Notes: a model not told the origin generated them from the letters alone. Counted from the stretch's first letter, positions 35,994 through 45,127 are shown. The stretch is DNA of 64,000 nt from Paracoccus wurundjeri (GCF_030678915.1 NZ_JAUUTZ010000008.1:62001-126000), one strand, 5' to 3'. Translations and numbers: made by a program.

Positions 35994-37096
35994 TGCGTCG
36001 TCGCAGCCATATCGTCGCGGCAAGGCGCAGCGCCGTCCTGCCAAGGGGCGGTGGCTTCCGGTCGCTGGAGATGCATGAACTTGCCGCGACGGTGATGCAG
36101 GCGGCGCTGCGCGATGCCGGTCTCGAACCGGAGCGGGTGGGTGAGGTCATTCTGGGCAATGCGCTTGGGGCAGGGGGAAACCCGGCCCGGATTGCCGCGC
36201 TTGCGGCAGGTTTGCCCGAGAAGGTGGCGGGACTGACGATCGACCGGCAATGCTGCGCCGGGCTGGATGCGATCTTGTTGGGTGATGCGATGATCTGCGC
36301 GGGGCTGCATGATATCGTCATTGCCGGCGGCGTGGAAAGCTATTCGCGCCGCCCCTTGCGGCTGCGCACCGATCCGGACGGTGGTGCAGCGCAACCATAT
36401 GACCAGCCGCCTTTCACGCCCTGGCCCGACCGCGATCCGCTGATGCCTGCCGCTGCCGATACTTTGGCGCGGCGCTTTGGCATATCGCGTGAGGCGCAGG
36501 AGGAATGGGCCATTGCCAGCCATGCAAAGGCACTTGCCGCACAGCCAATGACCGAAATCCTGCCACTGGAAGGCGCAACGGCGGATAGCTATGCCCGCCA
36601 TCTGACCCATCGGCTTTGTGCGCGGACCCGGCCCTTGGCGGGAAGTGTCACATCCGCGACAACCGCGGCCGCGGCGGATGGCGCAGCGATTTGCATCCTT
36701 GTTGTGGATCGGCTGGCCGAAGATCTGGGCCTCTCCGGTCCGGCGATCCTTGCAGGCAGAACCCTTGGCGATGACCCCGAACTGCCTGGCCTTGCGCCGG
36801 TCGCTGCAATAGAGGCGGCGCTGGAGGAAGCCGGGCTTACCCCCGGCGATCTTGCCTGCGCCGAGATCATGGAGGCTTTTGCGGTTCAGGCCATCGCCTG
36901 CCAGCAACAGGCCGGGATCGATCCCGCAATCGTCAATCCCGGTGGCGGGGCGCTTGCCCGTGGCCATCCCATCGGTGCATCGGGCGCGATCAATGCTGTG
37001 CGGCTGGTCCATGAATTGCGGCGGCGCGAGGGATACGGGCTTGCCGCTATTGCCGCTGCGGGCGGGTTGGGAACTGCGCTCTTGCTCAGGACCTAG
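35990..37096 (+). CDS. Thiolase-family acetyl-CoA acetyltransferase
   Basis: A 368-residue thiolase. The nucleophile motif is DRQCCAGLDAI, and the C-terminal motifs EIMEAFAVQAIACQQ and GGGALARGHPIGASG are complete, so it should be active on a short 3-ketoacyl-CoA. It is the last gene of the bioMNY operon and overlaps the ligase by four bases. It overlaps the convergent nitroreductase gene by 11 bases at the 3' ends. Confidence 0.87.
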   Translation: MMRRRSHIVAARRSAVLPRGGGFRSLEMHELAATVMQAALRDAGLEPERVGEVILGNALGAGGNPARIAALAAGLPEKVAGLTIDRQCCAGLDAILLGDAMICAGLHDIVIAGGVESYSRRPLRLRTDPDGGAAQPYDQPPFTPWPDRDPLMPAAADTLARRFGISREAQEEWAIASHAKALAAQPMTEILPLEGATADSYARHLTHRLCARTRPLAGSVTSATTAAAADGAAICILVVDRLAEDLGLSGPAILAGRTLGDDPELPGLAPVAAIEAALEEAGLTPGDLACAEIMEAFAVQAIACQQQAGIDPAIVNPGGGALARGHPIGASGAINAVRLVHELRRREGYGLAAIAAAGGLGTALLLRT

Positions 37097-37775
37097 CGTC
37101 GAACCCGTGGAACTCTGCGAAGACGGACAGGTCTTCGCGTTCGGTCCTTACCTGATTCGCGTCGGCATTCCGGTCGGCCACGCCAAGGGCAATCCCGCAC
37201 ACGACCAATTCATCCTCGGGCAGGTCAAGATGGCGATGCACTACCGGGCCGTAATGCGCCAAAGCTCCGAGCCCGGTTGTCCCATAGCCCAGATCTTCAG
37301 CAGCCAGCAGCAGGGCCATCACCGCCATCCCCAGATCCATGAAGCAGCCCTTGCCCATGTCTCTGTCGATGGTGATGACGATCCCGACCGGAGCGTCGAA
37401 AAATGCGTAATTCCGCTGAAATTGCCGCCGCCGCGCGTCAAGATCCCGGCGTTCGATGCCAAGCGCATTGTAAAGGGCGTATCCTGCCGCCACTTGCCGG
37501 GCACGCAGCATTTTGGGCATCGGGTCGGGGAAATAGGAATATTCCCTGCTTTGGGGTTCCCCGGCCGCGATAGCGGATGCGAGCGCGTTGACAAGACTGC
37601 CCAGCGCCTTCCCGGTCAGGACATGAAACCGACCCGGCTGCAGATTGGCACCGCTTGGCGCGGTGCGGGCAAGGCGCAGGATCGTTTCGATATCTTCGCG
37701 CGCGACCGGATCGCTGGTATAGGCCCGGATCGAGCGACGGCGCGCAAGAAGCCGCTGCAAGTCAGTTCGGTTCAT
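37086..37775 (-). CDS. Nitroreductase-family flavoprotein
   Basis: A 229-residue FMN-dependent oxidoreductase. The N-terminus LLARRRSIRAYTSDPVAREDIE and the PSGANLQPGRFHVL motif are the family signature. GKGCFMDLGMAVMALLLAAEDLGYGTTGLG is the central helix. The natural substrate is unknown. It lies 73 bases downstream of the penicillin-binding protein gene on the same strand; no terminator is visible between them. Confidence 0.87.
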   Translation of the reverse strand: MNRTDLQRLLARRRSIRAYTSDPVAREDIETILRLARTAPSGANLQPGRFHVLTGKALGSLVNALASAIAAGEPQSREYSYFPDPMPKMLRARQVAAGYALYNALGIERRDLDARRRQFQRNYAFFDAPVGIVITIDRDMGKGCFMDLGMAVMALLLAAEDLGYGTTGLGALAHYGPVVHRHLDLPEDELVVCGIALGVADRNADANQVRTEREDLSVFAEFHGFDARS

Positions 37776-37848
37776 GCGCCCCCTAACGCAAGATCAGCTT
37801 TGCTTACGATCCATCGGGAAACGGCGGCCCTTGCTGCAGAAGTCCATA

Positions 37849-40158
37849 TCAGTTTCCGCCCAGAATACCGTTCAAGGCGCGGCTGAGCGCGTCATCCGAA
37901 CTTGATGATGAAGACGAGCCTTCCGTAGCGGTCCCGCCGCCACCGCCGCCGCCCTGCACCTCGGTTGGTGCCGTGACCATTCTTCCGCCCTGCGCCTGCC
38001 GCTGGCCTTCCGCGTTCTGCATCGCCCCTGCCAGGGCCGAGGCCAGCGGATCGTCCGCGGAACCGGAGGTGACGACTTTCGGGGTGTTGCCGCCACTCGA
38101 AACGATGATCCCGCTGCCATCGGGGGAAACCGTGGACAATGGCAGTTTGGGCAGGTCCTTGTGGATATCGGCCATCACTGCCTGCCAGATCTCGGCAGGC
38201 AAGCCGCCGCCCGTCACACCGGCCAGAGGGGTGTTATCGTCATAGCCCATCCAGACGCCGGTTACATATTGTTCGGAGAAGCCGACGAACCATGCGTCGC
38301 GATAGCTGCTGGTGGTCCCGGTCTTGCCGGCGATGGCGCGGTCGCCCAGTTTGGCGCGTCCGCCGGTGCCGGACTGGATCACCTGCTGCATCATATAGAT
38401 CAATTGCCCTGCCGCACGCTGACTTATCACGCGTTCGCCCAGACCGCCAAGCTGACCCATCAGGGGCTGATCGTCGCCATGGATCTTGAGTTCGACCACG
38501 CCGTAAGGCGCGACCGAGGTCCCACCATTGCGAATCCCGGCATATGCGCCGGTCAATTCCAGCAAGGTCGCTTCGGATGCGCCCAGCCCAAGCGAAGGGC
38601 TTGTGGTCAGATTGCTGACGATCCCGAAATCATGCGCCACGCGGCGAACCTCGTCACGTCCCACGGCTTCCTGCAAGCGGATCGTGGCGGTGTTGAGCGA
38701 ATTCTTCAAGGCATCCGTCAGCGTGACATTGCCGTGATATCTGCGCGTATAGTTCTTTGGCGACCAATCCTTGCCACCCGGGATGTGGATCGTCAGCGGA
38801 CCGTCCTGCACCACATCCGAGGGCGAATAGCCCGCTTCAAGCGCCGCCCCGTAGACAAAGGGCTTGAAGCTGGAACCGGTCTGCCGTTTGGCCTGAATGG
38901 CACGGTTGAAGGCACCATTCACGGTCGTATCCCGTCCGCCGATCATGGCCCGCACTGCGCCATCAGCCGACATGACGACAACCGCGACTTCGGCCTTGCT
39001 GTCATCCTTGACCTTTTCATCGAAGATCCGCTTGACGGCACCTTCGGCAATCTTCTGGACGTCCTGATCAAAGGTGGTTTGCAGCGTGACATCCTCGGTC
39101 GTTTCCGACGTCAGGAAGCCAGGGCCGGTATCCATCACCCAATCGGCGAAATATCCTCCGGCCCGCGCGGCTGCCGCCTGAGACAGGACTGCCGGATGCG
39201 CCTTGGCTTCGGCAAGCTGCGTGTCGTCCAGAAAACCCTGATTATGCATCAGATCCAGAACCGTCCCGGCGCGTCCCTGACTGCGTTCAAGATTGGCTGT
39301 CGGAGCGAAATAGCTGGGCGCTTTCAGCAGCCCGGCCAGCATCGCCGCCTCGGACGCGTTGACCTCGGATGCGGATTTGTTGAAGTAACGCTGACTGGCG
39401 GCTTCGAAGCCGCGGGCGCCCGCTCCGAGATAAGAGCGGTTCATGTAGATATTGAGAATATCGTCCTTGGAATATTTCAACTCAAGCGCAAAGGAGAAGG
39501 GGACTTCCTTCACTTTCCGCCACAGGCTGGAAACGCGGCAATCTTCCTCGAATTCCGCTTCGTTTTTCCAGCGAATCGGATCGAAACTGTCGCCCAGACA
39601 CAGAAGCTTCGCGACCTGTTGGGTAATGGTCGAGCCACCATTGCCTTCCAGCGGGCCGCGTCCGGAAGCGAGGTTGATCTTGATGGCGCTGGCGATACCC
39701 TGCGGATCGATGCCGGGATGGAGGTAATAGCGTTTATCCTCGGTGGCGATGACGGCATGTTTCAGCACCGGCGCAATCTGGTCGCTGTCCACGGTGCCGA
39801 AGGTTTCGCCGCGCCAGGCAAAGACTTTACCGTTCCGGTCGAGCATCGTGACCGAGCCACGGGCGCGCGCGTCGAAAAGTTCCTGCGCCGTGGGCAGGCC
39901 ACTGTAGAAATAAGCGGTTGCCGCACCGATGATCAGGAATACGACCATCCCGAGACGCCAGGCCGAGCCCCAGATCACACGCCATATCAGGCTGAAAGTG
40001 CCGGAAATTCCGCGCAACACCACATTGCCCCTGCGAGGGGGTTTCCCACCGCGGGATTTGCGCTTCACTTTCGTGGGTTTGTCGGCCGGTGCGGGGGTGC
40101 GTTTATCCGCAACCGGACTGCGGCCCTTGCGCGTTGGAGTGCCCGTAGGTTGTTTCAT
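37849..40158 (-). CDS. mrcA: Penicillin-binding protein 1A (bifunctional)
   Basis: Membrane-anchored peptidoglycan synthase of 769 residues. The basic N-terminus is followed by one transmembrane helix near residues 65-90. The glycosyltransferase domain shows IATEDKRYYLHPGID and GGSTITQQVAKLL. The transpeptidase domain shows TGSSFKPF (serine nucleophile), SLNTATIRL (SxN) and IAGKTGTTSSYRDAWF (KTG). The last 60 residues are Gly/Ser-rich and unstructured. The glycosyltransferase/transpeptidase order fits class A. The opposite-strand frame of similar length is a shadow. Confidence 0.92.
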   Translation of the reverse strand: MKQPTGTPTRKGRSPVADKRTPAPADKPTKVKRKSRGGKPPRRGNVVLRGISGTFSLIWRVIWGSAWRLGMVVFLIIGAATAYFYSGLPTAQELFDARARGSVTMLDRNGKVFAWRGETFGTVDSDQIAPVLKHAVIATEDKRYYLHPGIDPQGIASAIKINLASGRGPLEGNGGSTITQQVAKLLCLGDSFDPIRWKNEAEFEEDCRVSSLWRKVKEVPFSFALELKYSKDDILNIYMNRSYLGAGARGFEAASQRYFNKSASEVNASEAAMLAGLLKAPSYFAPTANLERSQGRAGTVLDLMHNQGFLDDTQLAEAKAHPAVLSQAAAARAGGYFADWVMDTGPGFLTSETTEDVTLQTTFDQDVQKIAEGAVKRIFDEKVKDDSKAEVAVVVMSADGAVRAMIGGRDTTVNGAFNRAIQAKRQTGSSFKPFVYGAALEAGYSPSDVVQDGPLTIHIPGGKDWSPKNYTRRYHGNVTLTDALKNSLNTATIRLQEAVGRDEVRRVAHDFGIVSNLTTSPSLGLGASEATLLELTGAYAGIRNGGTSVAPYGVVELKIHGDDQPLMGQLGGLGERVISQRAAGQLIYMMQQVIQSGTGGRAKLGDRAIAGKTGTTSSYRDAWFVGFSEQYVTGVWMGYDDNTPLAGVTGGGLPAEIWQAVMADIHKDLPKLPLSTVSPDGSGIIVSSGGNTPKVVTSGSADDPLASALAGAMQNAEGQRQAQGGRMVTAPTEVQGGGGGGGTATEGSSSSSSSDDALSRALNGILGGN

Positions 40159-40509
40159 GCCTGATTATGCCTGCTCGTTTCCTGGCCGATTATTGGGGCC
40201 ATATAAAATGCAAGCATACATGAGAAGGTTCCAATAGGGAATTACGCTGAACAATCCGTGATGACCCAGCGAAATCCCGCAACGACGAGTTTTGCGGCCT
40301 TCGCGAAAATTTGCGGCAGACCGGGTTCGAAAGAAGCCGGAACTGCACGTTTCATGCGCAAATCCTCGGATAGCTGCATAATAAACAAGCAAATCGCGGA
40401 ACCGACAGGTTTGGGACATCGGCGTGCTTGCTCAATCTGCCCTGCTTTGTCGATCAACATGCTGAAAGGCGGCCGGTCCGGCGGCTTTAAACGCAGACAG
40501 GTGAACGAG
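40159..40509. other. 351-base region between PBP1A and amtB starts
   Basis: Divergent intergenic region without a credible gene. A glnK gene, which often precedes amtB in proteobacteria, is absent. It holds a weak NtrC-like dyad (TGCACG-N5-TGCGCA, 40344-40360) and a weak -24/-12-like GG..GC pair at 40414-40427. Otherwise nothing definite was seen. Confidence 0.5.
40344..40427 (+). promoter_or_regulatory. Candidate nitrogen-regulated promoter of amtB (weak)
   Basis: TGCACG-N5-TGCGCA at 40344-40360 matches 9 of 12 positions of the NtrC consensus TGCACC-N5-GGTGCA. GG at 40414-40415 and GC at 40426-40427 have the exact sigma54 spacing, but the flanking bases fit poorly. ATG lies 83 bases further down. 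Confidence is low. Confidence 0.3.
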
Positions 40510-41844
40510 ATGAAAAAGACTCCCCCGATACTCGCGGCATTGGCCATGACATTTGCTCTGCCTGCATTCGCGCAGGACGCCGCCGCGACGGAGGCCGCTG
40601 CCCCCGTCAGTGCAGATGTCGCCTATGTCTTCAATACATTGCTGTTCCTGATCGGCGGTTTCCTGGTGATGTGGATGGCCGCAGGCTTTTCAATGCTTGA
40701 GGCGGGGCTGGTGCGTTCGAAGAATGTCACGGTCCAGCTTTTCAAGAATGTCTCGCTTTTTGCCATCGCCGGGCTGATGTATTGGCTGATCGGTTACAAT
40801 CTCATGTATCCAAGCGACGATACCTGGACGATTGCGGGCGTCATCGGGACATTTTTCAGCCCCGTCAGTCTCGATCCCGTTGGCGCAGGTGATGTCGCGG
40901 GGGGGTATTCCGCTGGATCAGACTTCTTCTTTCAACTGATGTTCTGTGCCACTACGGCCTCGATCGTGTCGGGTACCCTGGCCGAGCGCATCAGGCTTTG
41001 GCCCTTCATGATCTTCACAGTGATTCTGACCGGGCTGATCTATCCCATCGAGGCAAGCTGGCAATGGGGCGGCGGCTTCCTGAGCGAGATGGGATTCTCT
41101 GATTTCGCGGGCTCGACGCTGGTGCATGCGACCGGAGGCTTTGCGGCGCTGGCCGGGGCAATTGTCCTTGGCGCCCGAGAGGGTAAATACCGTGCGGATG
41201 GACGGATGCAGCCGCTTCCGGGATCGAATCTTGCACTTGCCACATTGGGGACATTTATTCTGTGGCTGGGCTGGTTTGGCTTCAATGGCGCTTCGCAGCT
41301 TGCGATCGGCTCTGTCAATGATGCCGCGGATGTCAGCCGGATTTTCGTGAATACCAATATGGCGGCCTCAGCGGGTGTGATTGCGGCGATTGCTCTGACA
41401 CATGTGCTTTACGGCAAGATCGACCTGACCATGGTGCTGAACGGCGCATTGGCGGGGCTTGTCTCGATCACGGCCGAACCGCTGTTTCCCTCGATTTTCG
41501 GCTCTGTCCTGATCGGTGCCGTGGGCGGGGCGCTTGCTGTGCTTGTCGTGCCGGTGCTGGACAGGCTGAAGATCGATGATGTGGTTGGCGCGATTCCCGT
41601 TCATTTGGTTGCCGGCATCTGGGGAACGCTGATCGTGCCAGCTTCGAACCCGGACACCAGTTTTGGCACGCAGATTTTCGGGATCGTGGTGATCGGCGTA
41701 TTTACCTTTGTCACCAGTTTCGCGATCTGGATGATCCTCAAGGCGACGATGGGAATCCGGGTCACCCCGGAAGCCGAGATTACCGGGCTGGATGTAAGCG
41801 AGATGGGCATGGAAGCCTATCCGGATTTCATACAGGCAAAATAG
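40510..41844 (+). CDS. amtB: Ammonium transporter
   Basis: Inner-membrane ammonium channel/transporter of 444 residues. The signal-like start MKKTPPILAALAMTFALPAFAQ is followed by about 11 helices. Family stretches are TLLFLIGGFLVMWMAAGFSMLEAGLVRSKN, GGFLSEMGFSDFAGSTLVHATGGFAALAGA (conserved His) and WLGWFGFNGAS. ATG 40510 was chosen because it begins a normal signal peptide; the open frame runs further upstream. A terminator follows the stop. Confidence 0.95.
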   Translation: MKKTPPILAALAMTFALPAFAQDAAATEAAAPVSADVAYVFNTLLFLIGGFLVMWMAAGFSMLEAGLVRSKNVTVQLFKNVSLFAIAGLMYWLIGYNLMYPSDDTWTIAGVIGTFFSPVSLDPVGAGDVAGGYSAGSDFFFQLMFCATTASIVSGTLAERIRLWPFMIFTVILTGLIYPIEASWQWGGGFLSEMGFSDFAGSTLVHATGGFAALAGAIVLGAREGKYRADGRMQPLPGSNLALATLGTFILWLGWFGFNGASQLAIGSVNDAADVSRIFVNTNMAASAGVIAAIALTHVLYGKIDLTMVLNGALAGLVSITAEPLFPSIFGSVLIGAVGGALAVLVVPVLDRLKIDDVVGAIPVHLVAGIWGTLIVPASNPDTSFGTQIFGIVVIGVFTFVTSFAIWMILKATMGIRVTPEAEITGLDVSEMGMEAYPDFIQAK

Positions 41845-41869
41845 GAATAGCAATCGCTTTTCGCCGGGG

Positions 41870-41902
41870 GCGGGCCGGAGGACCGGTCCGCTCTTGGATT
41901 TT
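41870..41902 (+). terminator. Intrinsic terminator after amtB
   Basis: A 9-bp stem (41870-41878 with 41883-41891, one G-T pair) with loop AGGA is followed by TCTTGGATTTT. It lies between amtB and the convergent polyprenyl synthase gene. Confidence 0.65.
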
Positions 41903-41959
41903 GCAGATGGCATCCCGAACAGATCCACAGATAAATCGCACGATCAGTCCGAAAGGATA

Positions 41960-42961
41960 TCAGGCAACCCGGCTGACGACGAAATCCGCCAGATCCGACA
42001 GCATCTCGCGAATGGGATGGCCGGGCAGGGCGGCGAGTGCTGATTTGGCCCGCTCTGCCCACGCGAGCGCATCCGCCCGCGCGGCATCCATCGCACCGTG
42101 TCGGCTTAGCAGGGTCAGGGCATGTTCCAGATCACCCTCGTGCTGATCGCCCTTTTCGATGCAGCGTGACCAGAAGGCCCGTTCTTCGTTATCGGCCTGC
42201 GCAACGGCCTTGATGACCGGCAGCGTCAGTTTGCGTTCACGGAAATCATCGCCGATATTTTTACCGATGGTTTCTGTCGCACCGCCGTAATCCAGAAGAT
42301 CATCGACGATCTGAAAGGCGATCCCCAGAGCATCGCCATAATCGAACAACGCCTCGACCTGCTGTTCCGGTGCGTTCGCGATCACGCCGCCGACCTTGGT
42401 CGCGGCCGAGAACAGCGCGGCGGTCTTGCCGCGGATCACCTGAAGATAGATTGATTCATCGGTCTTCAGATCCTGCGCTGCGGTGAGTTGCAGCACCTCG
42501 CCCTCGGCAATGGTGGCGCTTGCATTGGCAAGGATCTCCAATGTGCGCAGGTTGCCCGGTTCGACCATCAGCTGGAAACTGCGGGCAAAGAGATAATCGC
42601 CGACCAGAACTGAGGATTTGTTGTCCCAGAGCAGATTGGCGGTAGGCCGCCCGCGACGCTGCCGGCTTTCATCGACGACATCGTCATGCAGCAAAGTGGC
42701 CGTGTGGATGAATTCCACGGTGGCGGCCAGATGGATATGATACGCGCCCGGATAATCCAGCAGCTTCGCCGCCGCCAAAGTCAGCATGGGGCGCAACCGC
42801 TTGCCCCCGGCCTCGATCAGATGGGCGGTGACCTCGGGGATGCGCGGCGCATGGCGGCTGGACATCCGTGCGCGGATCAACGCGTTGACGGCCTCCATCT
42901 CGGCCGACAGCTCGGACGCCAGACGATCCAGCGGTTTAAGAACGTTTTCGTTCACGCCCAT
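41960..42961 (-). CDS. Polyprenyl diphosphate synthase (ubiquinone side chain)
   Basis: Trans-prenyltransferase of about 333 residues making the isoprenoid tail of ubiquinone. The first aspartate-rich motif is LHDDVVDESRQRRG and the second FQIVDDLLDYGG. Paracoccus relatives make ubiquinone-10, so decaprenyl is likely, but the chain length cannot be read by eye. Start choice: ATG 42961 is preceded by GGGGA at good spacing, whereas ATG 42967 has none. Confidence 0.92.
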   Translation of the reverse strand: MGVNENVLKPLDRLASELSAEMEAVNALIRARMSSRHAPRIPEVTAHLIEAGGKRLRPMLTLAAAKLLDYPGAYHIHLAATVEFIHTATLLHDDVVDESRQRRGRPTANLLWDNKSSVLVGDYLFARSFQLMVEPGNLRTLEILANASATIAEGEVLQLTAAQDLKTDESIYLQVIRGKTAALFSAATKVGGVIANAPEQQVEALFDYGDALGIAFQIVDDLLDYGGATETIGKNIGDDFRERKLTLPVIKAVAQADNEERAFWSRCIEKGDQHEGDLEHALTLLSRHGAMDAARADALAWAERAKSALAALPGHPIREMLSDLADFVVSRVA

Positions 42962-43036
42962 GACCATTCCCCGTTTCTGGGCGAACGCATTGCCATGCTA
43001 TCGACAATTGCGCAACCGCAACATATGATTTTAGCG

Positions 43037-43246
43037 ATGAAAGAACTGTTTCGCAGCAACGATCCCGTCAGAATTTCCAGCGCAGTCAGCCTGTTGGAGC
43101 AGGAAGGTATAATTACCTTCGAAATGGACGGGCATATGAGCATATTGGATGGCTCGATCGGGATTCTTCCCCGACGGATCATGGTCGCGGATCGCGACGA
43201 ATTCATGGCCCGCAGTATTCTGCGCGATGTAGGGTTGGATGAGTGA
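43037..43246 (+). CDS. DUF2007-family small protein
   Basis: A 69-residue cytosolic protein of the DUF2007 (putative signal transducing protein) family. The sequence MKELFRSNDPVRISSAVSLLEQ and the later SIGILPRRIMVADRDEF match the family pattern. Start ATG 43037 is preferred; 43025 is possible. It overlaps the methyltransferase gene by eight bases. Its job is unknown. Confidence 0.82.
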   Translation: MKELFRSNDPVRISSAVSLLEQEGIITFEMDGHMSILDGSIGILPRRIMVADRDEFMARSILRDVGLDE

Positions 43247-43997
43247 CCTGCGGGAAGACGGTTTCCTTGGCGGGCGGCTGACCATTCTTCAGCCTGCGCG
43301 CGGGTATCGTTCGGGTGCCGATGCGGTGATGCTGGCGGCGGCCTGCCCGGCGAAACCGGGCGACAGCGTGCTGGAACTTGGCTGCGGGGCCGGGGTTGCG
43401 AGTCTGTGCCTGGGCTGGCGGGTGCCTTTACTTCGCCTGAGCGGGCTGGAACAGCAAGCGGACTACGCCAATCTGGCGCTGCGGAATGCCCGGGCGAATG
43501 GGATCGGCCTGCATGTCGTGACCGGCGATCTTTCCCGGATGCCGTCAGAGCTGCGACAGGAAAACTATGATCACGTCATCGCCAACCCGCCCTATTTCAG
43601 GGCTGGCACGGAGGCTTCCGATGCCGGGCGCAGCGCCGCGCGGCAAGAGGTCACTCCGCTGGAGGCCTGGATCGGCGCGGCCTTGCGGCGTCTGCGTCCA
43701 AAAGGGGTGCTGACGGTCATTCAGCGGGCTGACCGGTTGGAAACGCTTCTGACTGCCTTGCATGGGCGTGCAGGAGCAATCGCGATATTGCCGATTACCG
43801 CCCGGGCGGGACAAGACGCCGGGCGAATCATCGTGACCGCCCGTAAAGAATCGCGTACTGCGCTGCGGCTGCTTGCCCCGTTCATCATGCATGACGCGCC
43901 CAGGCATTTACGGGACGGAGAGGATTTTTCTGCGGCGGCTTCGGCAGTTCTTCGCGAAGGTAAACCGATCCTTTGGCATGATGCGAAAGATTCGTGA
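43239..43997 (+). CDS. tRNA1(Val) A37 N6-methyltransferase-like protein
   Basis: A 252-residue class I SAM methyltransferase. The SAM site is VLELGCGAGVASLCLG, and the catalytic motif VIANPPYFRAG is the N6-adenine type (NPPY). The N-terminus FLGGRLTILQPARGYRSGADAVMLAAA matches the TrmN6/YfiC group. It overlaps the preceding DUF2007 gene, so the two are probably co-transcribed. The RNA substrate is inferred from the family. Confidence 0.84.
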   Translation: MSDLREDGFLGGRLTILQPARGYRSGADAVMLAAACPAKPGDSVLELGCGAGVASLCLGWRVPLLRLSGLEQQADYANLALRNARANGIGLHVVTGDLSRMPSELRQENYDHVIANPPYFRAGTEASDAGRSAARQEVTPLEAWIGAALRRLRPKGVLTVIQRADRLETLLTALHGRAGAIAILPITARAGQDAGRIIVTARKESRTALRLLAPFIMHDAPRHLRDGEDFSAAASAVLREGKPILWHDAKDS

Positions 43998-44056
43998 CAG
44001 AATCGATGTTCTGTGCTGCAATCGGAATGTTCGCTACACATATAAAGGAGGACGCG

Positions 44057-44221
44057 ATGTCGGTTGCTTCCCACGTTGAAGAACTTCGCAAGAAACATCA
44101 AATGCTCTCGGATGCTGTTGAAAAGGCACAAAAAAGACCGGGTAGCAATGATCTTGAAATTGTCGAGATGAAACGTGAAAAGCTGCGCCTCAAGGAAGAG
44201 ATTTCCCGGCTGTCGCACTGA
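44057..44221 (+). CDS. DUF465/YdcH-family small protein
   Basis: A 54-residue helical protein: MSVASHVEELRKKHQMLSDAVEK then EIVEMKREKLRLKEEISRL. It fits the YdcH/DUF465 coiled-coil family of unknown function. A strong SD (AAAGGAGGACGCG) precedes ATG 44057. The frame extends further upstream to 43994, but without an SD. Confidence 0.82.
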   Translation: MSVASHVEELRKKHQMLSDAVEKAQKRPGSNDLEIVEMKREKLRLKEEISRLSH

Positions 44222-44262
44222 TCCTGCCGAATTGTTGGACTGAAATGACAATGGAAATAACG

Positions 44263-44289
44263 ATGGCCCGCGCGAATTGCGCGGGCCAT
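44263..44289. terminator. Bidirectional terminator between YdcH-like gene and phaB
   Basis: A perfect 11-bp stem (44263-44273 with 44279-44289) with a 5-base loop. On the minus strand it is followed by CGTTATTTCC, which suits phaB. The plus side (GTGGTTTCTG) is weaker. Confidence 0.75.
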
Positions 44290-44312
44290 GTGGTTTCTGC
44301 TATCGCTTCGGG

Positions 44313-45038
44313 TCAGACGAAGAACTGACCGCCATTCGCCGTGATGGTCGAGCCGGTGATGAAGCCCGCGTCATCCGAGGCAAGGAAAACGACACTGCGC
44401 GCGATTTCTTCGGGCTCGCCCAGCCGGCCGACGGGGATCTGCGGGATGATCCGTTCATTCAGAACCTTTTCATCAATGGCCCGGACCATTTCGGTTCCGA
44501 TATAACCGGGGCAAATGGCATTGACCGTAATGCCCGCCCGGGCCCCTTCCTGCGCAAGCGCCTTGGTAATGCCCAGATCACCCGCCTTGGCGGCCGAGTA
44601 ATTGGCTTGTCCGGCCTGCCCCTTTTGCCCATTGATTGAACTGATATTGATGACGCGGCCGAATTTGCGATCGCGCATCCCGCCCCAAACGGGGTGGGTC
44701 ATGTTGAATACCCCGGTCAGATTGGTGTCGATCACTTCTTTCCACTGCTGGGGGGTCATCTTGTGGAACATTGCGTCGCGCGTAATGCCGGCATTGTTTA
44801 CCAGCACGGCAATGGGGCCAAGCTCATCTTCCACCTGTCTGATACCCGAGGCGCAGGCATCATAATCCGCGACCGACCATTTATAGGTCTTGATCCCGGT
44901 TTCCTCGGTGAATTTCGCAGCGGCTTCGTCATTGCCCGCGTAATTGGCGGCGACGCTATACCCGGCGTCTTTCAAAGCCTTTGAAATAGCTGCGCCAATT
45001 CCGCGCGTTCCTCCAGTGACCAACGCCGTTCTCGACAT
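44313..45038 (-). CDS. phaB: Acetoacetyl-CoA reductase
   Basis: Short-chain dehydrogenase of 241 residues that reduces acetoacetyl-CoA to (R)-3-hydroxybutyryl-CoA with NADPH for polyhydroxybutyrate synthesis. The start MSRTALVTGGTRGIGAAIS has the cofactor glycine motif. The NNAGITRDAMFHKM and NYSAAKAGDLGITKALAQEG segments carry the NNAG and YxxxK catalytic sites. The SD (GGGGAG) lies before ATG 45038. It follows phaA on the same strand across an 89-base gap with a terminator-like hairpin. Confidence 0.93.
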   Translation of the reverse strand: MSRTALVTGGTRGIGAAISKALKDAGYSVAANYAGNDEAAAKFTEETGIKTYKWSVADYDACASGIRQVEDELGPIAVLVNNAGITRDAMFHKMTPQQWKEVIDTNLTGVFNMTHPVWGGMRDRKFGRVINISSINGQKGQAGQANYSAAKAGDLGITKALAQEGARAGITVNAICPGYIGTEMVRAIDEKVLNERIIPQIPVGRLGEPEEIARSVVFLASDDAGFITGSTITANGGQFFV

Positions 45039-45089
45039 GTGCTCCCCACTTTCTGTTCAACTCGTTTAAAATCTTGCTACCGAAAATAC

Positions 45090-45120
45090 ATTCTGCGCGC
45101 AAGATAATTGCGCGCAGAAT
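45090..45120 (-). terminator. Terminator-like hairpin between phaA and phaB
   Basis: A perfect 13-bp stem (45090-45102 with 45108-45120) with a 5-base loop begins eight bases after the phaA stop. On the minus strand GTATTTTCG follows, a short T-tract. It resembles an intrinsic terminator or an attenuator that would limit read-through into phaB. Confidence 0.7.
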
Positions 45121-45127
45121 TTTCGGA

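Noticed and set aside
38161..40164. Plus-strand open frame of 667 codons opposite PBP1A
   Set aside because: No recognisable motifs; the minus strand encodes a complete class A penicillin-binding protein.
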